Below are positions 1-12,500 of a stretch of DNA of 64,000 bases, piece after piece. Origin of the DNA: Sisyra terminalis (Eukaryota > Arthropoda > Insecta > Neuroptera > Sisyridae). The DNA lies in contig OY292274.1 in assembly GCA_958496175.1 (NCBI GenBank), forward strand, positions 34,387,482 to 34,451,481, given 5' to 3'. Position numbers and translations under genes: made by a program. The notes under the pieces are model-generated. The model was not told the DNA's origin, did not search any database, and was given only the letters and a program-made list of their open reading frames with translations. Every line of letters begins with the position of its first letter. Within the stretch, counting starts at the first letter, position 1.

Positions 1-1118
1 TAAGCTAAATTATATTTATATATTTTTTTTTCTTTATTTTAGTTTTATTTTAAAAAATAAATATATTAAATATTTAGATTTCACTTGAATCACATTATTT
101 TATTACTACCACCAATTTTTCGAAACGAATGTATTAATCGTATTAATCATCAAAGTAACATGAAAGAAAAACTTGTAAATTAAATACAAATTTATTTATA
201 CGTTTCTTTAAAATTTAGTAATTCAAAAGTAATCAAGAAAAACGTATCCCTTTACTAAGAAAAAATCAAACGTTGGTTTTTCCTTTTGATATTAACTGAA
301 TTCTTCATTATTTATTCAAAGTAATATTTAATAAATCTCTCCCAGGTCCCTCACACCGCAGAAATCATTTTGAAACACTAAGCATTTCGAAGTCTTTCGA
401 TACAAACTTATCGTTATGTGTATTTTTGATATACACGTACAACAGCTGCTATTGGTTTTATACATTTTTTATAGCAATGAAAATGTACAAAGTACAAGTA
501 CACACTTGTAAATATCCACTAAACTCCAAAGATATACAATGGATATTTTGCGAGGGAGGAATTAAAATTTCCACAAAGGGAAAATTAAAGTTATAAAATA
601 GTTGAAATTTTGACACTGAACATAATGATTAATATGAAATGACTAATAGAATAAAAATTAGGTATCTAGAGTGAGCCGAGAACCCCAGTGAATTAAAAAT
701 GTACAAAACTAATGCGTATATTATGGACTAATTATTTTGGAAGAAATAAAAAATGTAGTTTATTGTGTATGAATGATATCAAGCATACTCCTAAACTGGG
801 TTTGTTTTCTTTTTAGTAAAGGGAACATGAAAACGTTGGCAATATTCTTCTTTCTTTTAATGTCAATTTCAAAGTTTAATTGTTGCTTTCAGGAATAAGA
901 TTTTTCAGACTTTTTTTTTGATGAGAAATACAGATTGCATGGAGTATCGGCCTTATTTCTTTAATTTAATTCATGGAGAATTAAAAACTAAAGTTTAAAT
1001 ATATATTTATGGCAGATAAAACTACATTCTATTTTTATGTTGTATTATTATTTGTTTTATATTATTTAGATCTTACGGATGAGTTGCCTAGTTTAGACTC
1101 CTCACAAATAGTCAAAAC

Positions 1119-1442
1119 CAGGGGTGGGCAAACTTAACACTGGTATGATCGAAATTAATTTTCCTTATTTATACTTGATCGACTACGAAAAATGGGTTAA
1201 ATTAAAAACAAATACAAATTTAAAGAGAGAATGAGTAGAAGGGAGTATAATATGATATACTTTTTTCTTTTGTGGCTAAATTTTTATTATGGACCGATTT
1301 ATTCGCGAATTAAATTAAAAACAAAGTCGAAAATGCAACGTTGCCAGATTTGAGTGTGCTAAAAGGGACAAAATAGTTGATATTTGCCTAATAAATTATT
1401 TAAAATGCCTGCGACCGACCGTCGACTGTTTGCCGATCCCTG
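1119..1442. mobile_element. hAT-like non-autonomous element with 8-bp target duplication
   Basis: The ends are CAGGGGTGGGCAAAC on the left and GTTTGCCGATCCCTG on the right, imperfect inverted repeats. The flanks are GTCAAAAC (1111-1118) and GTCTAAAC (1443-1450), a 7/8 match that fits the 8-bp target duplication of hAT elements. The left end is shared with the larger element at 35214-36689. No transposase is encoded. A MITE fragment lies inside it. Confidence 0.7.
1225..1377 (+). mobile_element. MITE fragment (GTTGCCAGA family) nested in hAT-like element
   Basis: It shows the family's right half: a TTCGCGAATTAAATTAAAAA core, then AAAATGCAACGTTGCCAGAT and an AAAAGGGAC end. Other copies are at 18873, 25467, 29118, 29310 and 46672. 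It is absent from the corresponding place in the related element at 35214-36689, so it looks like a later insertion. Confidence 0.55.
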
Positions 1443-1474
1443 GTCTAAACAGTAATTATTTAAAAAAAAACGTC

Positions 1475-1690
1475 TTCGTCGTTTATTAAAGATAATAAAA
1501 TCTAAAAATCTAGCTTATGCGAATTTATCTTTTTTTGGGTCGTTGGTTAATATGGTTTATAACTATTAAGGCTTTTTATAGCGGCTTTACAGTTAATAAA
1601 AATCCGTAAATCTAGAAATATCGAAAATTTGCTAGATACGCATCACCTACCAATTTTGGAGCAGTCACCTTGATCAGTAGGCTAACAGAT
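1475..1690 (-). repeat. Decayed SINE copy (tRNA-derived)
   Basis: On the minus strand this resembles the SINE best preserved at 25917-26085: the degenerate head (taggctactgatcaaggtgac), the AATATTTCTCG-like middle and the CGACG-like tail are recognisable but interrupted by extra sequence. Assignment rests on these shared blocks only. Confidence 0.45.
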
Positions 1691-1771
1691 CAGACACATC
1701 TTTTGTCAGCTCTATTTTTAACTTCTCTTTGATCGCTATACATTAAATGTATATTCAAAGTCTTTATATAT

Positions 1772-2060
1772 ACATACTAGTGTAGAACCTGTTAGGTTTC
1801 ATCCTAACGGAAAATATTACGAACAGAGATCAGCTGCTTTAACAACGACGAAATGCAATTTTGGTGGAGAAGAGAGTGAACGAAATCTGTTGAGTAGTCA
1901 TAAGTCAGTAAATAGTAAAGTAGTAGTAGTTCTTTAAGTTGTAGTTCAAATACAACGCAAGTTGCAATCGATAGGCATGGAATGAATACGGATGGAGTGA
2001 GAGAGACTATTTCTACGCAACAACAGAAACGTCTCACCGATGAACAATCTTATTAGTAAT
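1772..2060 (+). repeat. Dispersed repeat, copy A
   Basis: The block beginning at CATCCTAACGGAAAATATTA and continuing through CAGAGATCAGCTGCTTTAAC, GCAATTTTGGTGGAGAAGAG and GGATGGAGTGAGAGAG to CACCGATGAACAATCTTA recurs, in reverse orientation and slightly shortened, inside the Sbf intron at about 13623-13812. I see no coding capacity or clear terminal repeats and cannot name the family. Confidence 0.6.
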
Positions 2061-3527
2061 ATATAATATTAACCTAAGTTAAGATCATAAACAGTATTAA
2101 TTAGTCTTTTTAGCAGAAATCTGTTCTGAATTACATCAAGTAAAATGAGTTAAAAGTTCATCAGCCATTTGTTTTTGAAAAATAATTAGCTAAAAGGTAA
2201 ATAAAGCAACCCTTAAAATCCTTTATCCGTAATATCCTATATCCGTATATCCGTTTTTTATGTACACAAATTTAGATCTTACAGAAGTGATACCCATTGA
2301 GGATCGCCCCCACTGGATGTTGAAACATAGGAAGTGAATGTCAAGAAATACTACAATATCGGTCATTCCTTCTTAAGAAATTGATATAATGAATTATTGT
2401 AGGATATGAAGATTGAGAATAGGAAGATAGGAATAAGAAGATTGAGAATGGTGATTTATAACAGGTTGGGGCCCTATGATTTGACTTTTAAGATTGTATC
2501 GATTGTATACTAATTTTAACCAGATAAAAAATGTACACAAATATCCGGAACTAGTCTCAAGTAAAATCACTCAATTATAACCAAGTCTTCATACGGCCAA
2601 TACGAAGCTATAGATTTAAAATATTTTTTTCACAATAGTAAAACATGCCTAAGAAAATACAAAAAATATTTAGAGAATTGATAAAAATAATTAATTTCGA
2701 TTTGTTTGACTACAATTATGTTTATTTTTGGAAATAGAGTGTAAAAATTGTTCTTTATCACTTGATTATTTATTCATTAATACAAATAAATTATTAAATA
2801 ATTTAGAGTTTGTGGTCCATGACAAATTATAGCCAATGCTGACGATTTAAATACCACATCTACTTTTTACCACTTTATACTAATATTTACAAAAACATTT
2901 TCTCCAATTCTCTGTCATTCTCTGTATTAAATAAAAGTGTCGCAACGTGTAGTTAAGTGTAGCCAATTAAGCCAAATTCTGCTGAACTTTCAACTTGACT
3001 AGATCCGCGCTACACGGCCAAGTGTAGTTCAGTGTACTTTCTGACAGCTTGTAAAGTGTATGAAAAATAATTTGACTGTTGAATTGTTTTATGGACTTTT
3101 CCAATATCTTTCACTAATTATAAGTTTTTTAACAAAAGAATCTAATTTTACATTTTGTGATATTGTAAATTAAATGGTGCGTGTGAGTGTGTAGTATGTT
3201 CAGTAGTTAAGAAAACAGAATTGAATTTCTATTAAATATAGTCGATTTCTTCTCGCAGGAAAGCTGTAATGTATTAAAGTAACTCGACCCACCCTTAAAC
3301 TATTTTTATGTCCAATATACTTATTAGTTTAAAAAAATCTTTTAAACAAATATCATTTTGAAATTCAACTTTCAAATACTATTTTAATTCGCATAAAAAA
3401 AAACTATGAACCCTTTTTCAAAGGATAAAATTAACCAAAACGGGCTCAACGTTTTTGATGCCGTATTTCTAAATATAACCAACCGTTTCGGCGATTTCTT
3501 CAATAACTAAACTTAATTAATTGTACT

Positions 3528-6500
3528 ATGTCGCGTTTAGCTGATTACTTTGTAATTGTCGGTTATGATCACGAAAAAGAACGTAAGTGTAATGAATGAT
3601 AAATAGATTTCTAAACGTTATTCTTATCATTTCTCTTGTTGATCAGGTGGTGGAAATAGCAATGGAATCATTTTACAAAGATTTCCCGAAAAAGACTGGA
3701 GTGATACACCTTTTATTGAAGGGATCGAATGGGTAAGTTTAAAATCAACTTGAAATATTAGGTTAACTTAGCCTATAAGGCTTTTAAATGGTATAAAAAT
3801 ATTTTTTTGAAACATCAATTTTTTGGGGTTCCGTAGCCAAATGGCAAAAACGGAATCCTTATAGCTCTATCCGTACATAGATCAGTCCTTTTATTTAGAG
3901 GCTAATGACCTACAAATAAAATTCGGAAGGGAGGTACTTTCTATGATTCGTTATACAATGGTATAAAAAGTGTGCATATATATATTTATATATTATATTT
4001 ATATATATATAAATATATATTAATATTTATTAAATGATACATTACATGATGCATATATATATAATTTTATAATATTTAATAATATTACGAAACAAAATAT
4101 CGTGTATTATTATCTCATCTAACTTTCCAACTATACGGAAGAAAATTCTGAAAAAAAAAATGTTTCTAAATAAATTATTCATGTTATTCATGCTGAGATA
4201 ACCAATAAACGATAACTGACAACAATAAACAAAACTGGCCAAATTTCAAATCACTTATTCATTTCTAGTGTCTAACCGAAACTAGTTTTTACAGCCGAAA
4301 CTGAAAAAATCAAAACTTCCATATAAGGTCATGTTTTCATAGGGAAAAAAGTTAAACATAATTAGTCACTCTTTACTTTTAAATTCTATAGGTATTTATT
4401 ATTCATTTAGTCTTCATTTAATACCCTGTTTTAGCTAATCATTAACATAATATACTATTACTTTTTCTTATTTCAAATAATTTTGATACTGAAATAAGGG
4501 GTTGATTTGAAAGAAATTCACCTAATATTAATTACGAATAACATAAAATAAAAAAAGTTACAATACAAAATTAGTTTTTACCTACTATGTTTAGGTACAC
4601 AAAACAGAGTGTACTCTTTTTTAGATCTTAAAAACAAAATAATTTCTTCTAAACTTAGGTCAGTTTTCTTTCGAACTGAAAAAAAAATAACGATAATATT
4701 AAACATACTTTTAGTGAACTAATAGTTATCAGTATTTATAATTGAAGAATCTAATATTATAAGTGAGAAACAATATTTCTCAACATTTTCATCTCACGAA
4801 TTCAGATTCAGTTTCGGTCGTAGTTTCGGTTTGACGACAACCGAAACTCGCTTTTCAGCCGAAACCGAAAGTTTAGTCGGGCACTACTCATTTCAGGTTT
4901 AAAAATCCAAAAATTTTACATGTAAAAGAAAATAACGTTACAATTTTTTGAAAAATTTAAACTTTCAAAACAAATTTCATCATTCAAAAACTAATAAACT
5001 AGCAAACAAGACTAATTTATGTTAAATTTTGCCAAATATTTTAACATAAACTTAAAATCATCAATTCAATTATAAAATAAATATTGAAAAATGTAATTTG
5101 TTTACATCAAACCTCTATTCTTCTTTTGCCCAGATAACCTTTATTTTTGATTGCTTTTGGTCATATTCAGCAATAATCAGTTAGGGTAGTAACACATATG
5201 TTATTTGCCCACCACTTAGATTACTTAAGACCAATTAATAATAAGTGGGTGGCCATCTTTCTATAGGTGGAATTAATTTTAGGATGTAATACACCATATC
5301 TTACGCCTATTTCTTAAGCTTATAAGAATTATAACTCCAAAAATTGAATAAGTAGTCGACAAAAACGACTTTGTTTTTATAGTACCTTTAAAAATAAGAC
5401 TATTTTCACGTAAATATTTTATTCTATTTTAAAACTATTAAGGCTTACATTATTAATACATTTGTTGAGCGGCGTTTTTGTTTGTTATTATTTCCCATAA
5501 TTTTTATTTTTTCCCCATAAATTAGAATAATATTAAATCGAGAATAATTGAAAATTTGCTCAATACGATAATGGAATTCAGCATTTACCAATTCTGGAGC
5601 GACCAGAAGGAACATATACGTACTTTTATTTTAAATACTCATTTTTTATAAAAATAATTGCTCGTATTCTTCGTTTTCTAAATCTTAAGATTTTTGTTTC
5701 CGTAGATGTTGGCAGGAATATAAACGGCAAGCACTTCTTAAACATAATGTTGCTTTAATTAGAGTCATAATCATAATTTTTGATGATTGTCAAAAAATAT
5801 TTAACTATAATAATTTGAAGAACCATGCATCGCTTAGAAGGAAGAATTCAACCACGGGGGAAACTGAACCTGCCGTCAGGCAGAAAATTATATAACAAGC
5901 ATCTAAAAATCGAACGCCTGAAGAAGTTCGAATTAGCGTAGAAACATCGTATTATTCCCAAGCGCTGATTTCATATTACTTTGTATTTAATTTAACTTGA
6001 GAATTGAAATTTCTGAAAAAAATGATTTTTCTGAAGTATTTATTCGGCGAAGTTTAATTTATACATTGCTAGTTTTCGTTGAAATTAAAAAATATGTAAA
6101 AATTCTTGAGAAGATTCTTTACCCTAGCAATTTTAGTGCGTCGGAAGCATTATAGTAATATAAATGGATAAAAGTGTCACGAATAAAAAATGTTAGGAAA
6201 CACTGATTCAAATGATTGCTTCTATTATTTTTAAATTATCTGAAGAATTTAAAATACAATATTTGATTGAATAGCTCCTTTATGGTAATCTTCAATCAAA
6301 CTTAATTTAATGATATCACACCATCATTCATGTTGTTAAGTTCATTGAAGACAGATACACTGTCATTAATTCCTTAAGAATACACTATGGAATTTTTGAA
6401 AAGCATAGACCATATTTATTGAGAATTTTTTTTACTAAAATTTATGTTCATTTTAAAAATCAGCTATGAACCTATGATATTTATTTATAGTTTTGTCAAC

Positions 6501-9500
6501 CGCAAGGATGGTCCTTATCCACAGAAAGGACAGAGCCAAAATTCTTTGTTTCTGTCCTTACGGATATTGATGCTAATCGACATTATTGTGCCTGCATGTG
6601 TTTTAATGAAACAGTTTCAATTACACCAAGCAAGCCTGTGGATGAAGTAATTAAATACTAATTTCAAATAATAATTATCTTTGTTCTAATTTGTTTCAAT
6701 CAAATTATCACAACAGGAAGAAGATCCGGTTGATGGAAATGCGACTCTTGTACGAACAATTCCTACCATTACTCATCACAGCATTATGTATGCACCAAAA
6801 TGTTTAGTTCTAGTTTCTCGATTAGATTATATAGAAACTTTCAGGGTAACAAAAATGCAAATTTTAGTAATCTACTTATCCATTACTTACATTTTACTAT
6901 TTTAGAACTGCCTTGGTATTATTTACACAGTTTACATTGAAAATTACGGAATACCTCTAGAAACACTAGTAGGAAATATTTTAGGATGCATTCAAGTGCC
7001 TCCACCCGGTGGGCCTCAAGTTCGATTCGGTATTGGAGCTGGTGATCGTCAAGCATTACAACCTCCACTTTGTCCATCTTTGCCTACGACACATACGGCC
7101 GTTAATCTTCTCTTTCAACAACTGGGTAAATAAAATAACTGAAAAGATTTCCCTATTACTATAATTCAATTTTATTTCAGGGATAAGAAATGTTCTTGTT
7201 TTATTTTGTGCAATAATGACTGAACATAAAATCCTATTTCATTCAAAAAGTTATAATCGATTGACTGAGGGTTGCCGAGCACTAACTGCCTTGATGTACC
7301 CTTTTAAATATACTCATGTTTATATTCCTCTTCTTCCTGCTGTTCTTGTTGAATTTTTATCAACGCCCACTCCTTTTGTTATGGGAGTTCATTCTTCGTT
7401 AAAATCAGAAATTCCAGAAGCGGTAATATTTTTAATATTTTGATAAGTTTAACTGAAATAATATGAATTTATTTGATTAGATGGATGTCATAATAGCTGA
7501 CATGGATGGTGGGTCAATAATAGTTCCTGATGGAGTTTCACTTCCTCTGCTACCAGAACCTTTATTAAGTAATACTCAAGAAGCTTTAAGCATTGTTTTG
7601 CAACCTGAGTTAGGTTGTGCTGATCACGCATTTCCACCATTGGCTGTTCGTGCACCACAACCAACAATGCTGGATAAAGAAATTCGAGCTGTTTTCATGC
7701 GAACATTTGCCCATTTGCTTCAAGGATATCGTAGTTGTTTAACATTAATACGAATTCATCCGAAACCAGTTATTACATTTCATAAAGCTTCATTTCTTGG
7801 AGAACGGTGCTTAATGGAATGTGAATTTACTACGCGGATACTAGATTGTATGTTTTTTACGGGATTCGTCGCGGAACGTGGTCCACCGTGGCGTACATGT
7901 GACGTTTGGGATGAACTCTATAACGCCTTGCCAGAATTATTACGCTTAGAAGCTCAAGATAGTAATTTAATTCTTTCTCATATTCAAGAGTTAGCAAATC
8001 AGTTATATATTAATGAGTATCCAAGCTCACAACCATATGTAGAGAAAATACCAAAACCACCTGATGGAGCCTTCTCTCGAATTCATCAACCACCATTACC
8101 ACCAATTGATGCAGTACAAGTTCAAGCTATAATCGATGAAGGCTTAGCTAAAGATGATATCAAATCGCGTTTAGCGCCTTTACGACCAGTTCAACCCCGC
8201 ATCGTTCCAATGGGGCCTCATATTACTAATATACAAGATCATCGAAATATTGTTAGCAATTCCGCTAGACGCTTAGAAGTATATTAAATCAATCAGTAGT
8301 GTGTACCTTAATAATAAACCATGCTTATTTTTAGGTTTTACGAAATTGTATTAATTGTATATTCGAAAATAAGATTTCTGATGCCCGGAAATCATTCCCG
8401 GCTGTGTTGCGAGCCATGAAATCAAAAGCAGCTCGTCTCGCACTATGTGCAGAACTTTCACAACATGTAATCGGAAACAAAGCTATGCTTGAACATCAAC
8501 AGTTTGATTTAGTTGTGAGGTTGATGAATTGTGCATTGCAAGATGATTCTGTGATGGACGAACATGGAGTCGCTGCCGCTTTGTTGCCATTAGCCACAGC
8601 GTTTTGTAGAAAACTCTGTACCGGAGTTATTCAATTTGCCTATACTTGTATTCAAGTATATTGAATGTAAAATTAGGCTAAATATTTATGTTACTAAATT
8701 ATTGCATTTTAGGAACATGCTGTTTGGCAAAATCAACAATTTTGGGAAGCTGCTTTTTATCAAGATGTACAAAAAGATATCAAAGCTTTGTACTACATAC
8801 CACGAGCAGATATGCAATCATCTCGTTTAAGTTGTGAATTAATTTTAAGCCCAACAAGCCCTCGAGAAAACAAAGATTTTTTTTGGAAAGATCGTCGTTC
8901 AATTCTCAGTCGGGTACAAGAACCGTCTGCTCTGGAAATTGCTGCTGAACAGATGCGAAAATGCAATTCAATCGATCCTGATAAACAAAAAGAATTGGTT
9001 GCTAGTGAAGAATCTACAATTTATAGTCAGGCCATTCACTACGCTAATCGAATGGTATATTTGCTAATACCTTTAGACGTCAGCGCCAAATCTAATCGTC
9101 ATGATCGTCATATTGACGAAGAAGGTGCCAGTAACAGTATCACAAATAGTGTAGCTGAAAGTGACAGTGCTGATGCAGAATCTGGATTCGAAGAACAGGA
9201 TTCAGGGGAAACCGGAGCAACTGTAATTCGATTAGTTTCGCGTTTTGTTGATAAAGTTTGTACAGAGGGAGGGGTGAGTAGCGACCACGTACGATGTCTA
9301 CATCAAATGGTTCCTGGTGTTGTACATATGCACATTGAAACACTTGAGGCAGTACAAAGAGAATCAAAACGACTTCCGCCCATTCAAAAGGTTGTAAAGC
9401 ATTTGAATTTTAATAAATATAAATATATAATGACATGCTTTCATATAATTTTAGCCAAAAATATTAACACCAAACTTGTTACCCGGAGAAGAAATTACAG

Positions 9501-12500
9501 TGGATGGGTTACGAGTATATCTTCTGCCTGACGGTCGAGAAGAAAGTACTGCTGGTCTTTTAGGTGGTCCTCCTTTGCTTCCAGCAGAAGGAGCTATTTT
9601 CCTTACTAATTATCGCATAGTATTCAAAGGAATACCGTGCGATCCTTTCGGTATTTTTTTTACTATATTAACTAATTAACTAACTTGACTAAAGACCAGT
9701 GGACAATTAAGAGCGTTGTATTCTACCAAGAAATGAAAAATCACTATTCAGAACTAAGTTTTACAAAAGCATTTTAAAGTTTTATCAAAATATTGGCTTG
9801 ATTTTTTTTTTTGAAAATATGACTTGGAATCTACTGAGTATACAACGTCCTGAGTAAAAACTATAAAATAATAGAATAAAGTTAGCCAAAAATGTGATGA
9901 GACATAGAAAGAAAGACGTATGATATGTATAATGTACTGGAACAATATTTCTCCTTTCACTTACGGAAAACCTACATCTTAGTCTATTCTCTTATAAGGT
10001 CTTTGGCTTTGAATTAACTAATGGATAATTTGCTGACAAATATGTACACATATATATTTGCTTGCATTTTTGTTTATAATGACGGTTTCAGATGTAGCTT
10101 GTTCATTAGACTCTATGCTTTTTTTTTATACTTTTTTCAGCATGTGAACAACTCGTCGTACGCTCTTTTCCGGTGACATCATTAACCAAAGAAAAAAGAG
10201 TTACTGTTCAATATTTAGCTCATCTTGATCAATGGCTCCAAGAAGGTTTACAGTTACGATCATGTACATTTCAACTAATCAAAATTGCATTCGATGAAGA
10301 GGTCACGCCTGAAAATATTGACAATTTTCGTAAAAAATTACACCGTTTACGACATCCGCCACACATATTCCACCATTTCGCATTCTCAGGACAAGTTATT
10401 GTTTCTCCAACACCATTACATAAAGGCAAAGAAAAAAATGCAACTCTTAAGTAAGTCAAAAAAAGTTCTTCATTTAATGAAAAGGAAAATGTAAATATAT
10501 TCATTCATTTTCTTAGGGGATTTGCCAAAAAAACATTGCTAAAAACAGCTCGTAAAGCTGGTTTTAAACAAAAAGTTTCCTCAAAGCGACAAAAATTTGT
10601 GTTACCAAATATGAATGACTCAAGCAAATACTTAACGTCACCTGGAAGAATGAGTCTTCCTATAACTGAGGATTTCAGTCACGATGATGATTTATCAAGT
10701 AAAACGTTTTTTATGTTAAGTATTCATACATATTTAATAACTTGAATTTTAGTTGATGATTTTGAAATAAACTCAATACCAATTGTAACTCCTGCTCCAA
10801 CTGATGCAAAAACTTTAGAACGATTATCAGAGCGAAGTTACGTACGTGACTGGTACCGTCTTGGTCTATGTACTAATCCTTTAACTAATGGGAATTCAAG
10901 GCAAACAAATGAACAATTTAGAGTTACTTCTGTAAATAGTGGATATATGGTATGCCGAAGTTATCCAGCATTAATCGTTGTGCCTTTAAATACAACTGAT
11001 GAAAGTATTCGTCGTTTTTGCCGTTGTTATCGTCATGGTCGAATCGCTTGCATTACATGGCGTCATCCTCGTACACGTGCATTATTGTTGCGAGGAGCTG
11101 GTTTACATGGCAAAGGAGTTATTGGCATGCTAAAGAGTCATCCAACTAGCTCAGCTACGTCCACCGAAACAACTTCAACAATTGAAAATGAACGATATCT
11201 TTCAACGTTAGTGAATGCAACTCCAATTTCTGTAATGCGACAAAGTACAGCTTGGGGAACATCCGATAGCAGTTTAAGCATTGATTCGTTACTATTAGCC
11301 GCTGATGATCATTTAGGTATGGGTGGTACATTGACTCCTGAAGTAGCACGAAGACAAAATCCGTTTAACAAAGCCATGGGCACATTAGGGTAAGTTTTTT
11401 TTCAAACAATTTGATTATTTTATTAACAAAAATTTCATTGTTAGTATTATTTATGAAAATCGATTTTGGGTAAAAAATAATTTCAGAGTATTTCCACGTT
11501 CAAGCGGTGGAAAAGGTCCTAAAAATTTCGGTCGTTGGGGGTCATTAAAGGATCGACGACATAATTCACAAGCGTCTTTAACAAATTTAACACCGCAACA
11601 ACGAAATAATATTCGTCATTCAGCTGATTCGGATTCAGGAACCGATTGTGTGCATACATTCCAAAGAGCTTCTCTTTATGTTTTGGGAGAAAAAGCACAT
11701 ATGCGTGCAATTCGTTCCGATACGGGTTCCAAAGCTGATTTTATTCCCGTAGACTACTATGATATTAGACATACAAAGACGGCGTTTAAAAAGTTAATGC
11801 GAGCTTGTATTCCCAGCTCTCTATCACAAGAACCAGAACAGACTTTCCATAAGTAAGTGATTATTTCTTTATCAAGTTTTTGAAATTGATGAATTTCTTA
11901 ATTATTCAGAATTTCTTCTAACTTTTTTGTAAAAAAAAAGAAATTAAATGTTTTGTTTTTTTTTTTCTAGATTGGTTGAAAGCTCTGAATGGTTAAATCA
12001 ATTGCAAAATATAATGCAATTGGCCGGAGCTGTAATTGATTTGTTAGACGTACAAGGATCTTCAGTGGCAATATGTTTGGAAGATGGCTGGGATATAACG
12101 ACTCAAGTATCTTCTATAGCTCAACTTTGTCTAGATCCCCATTACAGAACAATAGAAGGTTTTCGAGTTTTAATCGAAAAAGAATGGATTGGTTTTGGTC
12201 ATCGATTCAGCCATCGTAGCAATTTGGCTCCAAACACACAAGCTAGTGGATTTGCTCCAACTTTTTTACAATTCTTGGACATTGTTCATCAAATTCAAAA
12301 GCAATTTCCTTTAGCTTTTGAATTCAACGAGCATTATTTAAGATTTTTAGCATATCATTCAGTCTCTTGCCGTTTTCGTACATTCTTATTCGATTGTGAA
12401 TTAGAAAGAGTGGAAAGCGGAGTAGCAGCCGTTGAAGACAAACGAGGTTCTCTATCATCACATCATAAAGGCGTTGATACGGGTTCAGACGACGACTGTG

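Larger units (their letters stand above)
1..3527. other. Non-coding DNA upstream of Sbf
   Basis: No convincing coding exon is visible; open frames are short and AT-driven. The stretch holds a hAT-like element with a nested MITE (1119-1442), a decayed SINE (about 1475-1690) and one copy of a dispersed repeat (about 1772-2060). A short unit at about 681-760 recurs at about 58362-58440. The Sbf promoter and any untranslated first exon must lie near the right edge, but I see no clear core promoter motif. Confidence 0.6.
3733..6490 (+). other. Sbf intron 2 content
   Basis: This long intron holds AT-rich simple sequence near 3975-4030, a block near 3825-3890 (GGGTTCCGTAGCCAAATGGC) of a kind common in insect repeats, the hAT-like element at 4266-4886 and a SINE copy at about 5433-5602. 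No additional coding exon is needed: codons on either side join in phase to give family-typical sequence (GIEW then FCQPQGW). Confidence 0.7.
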
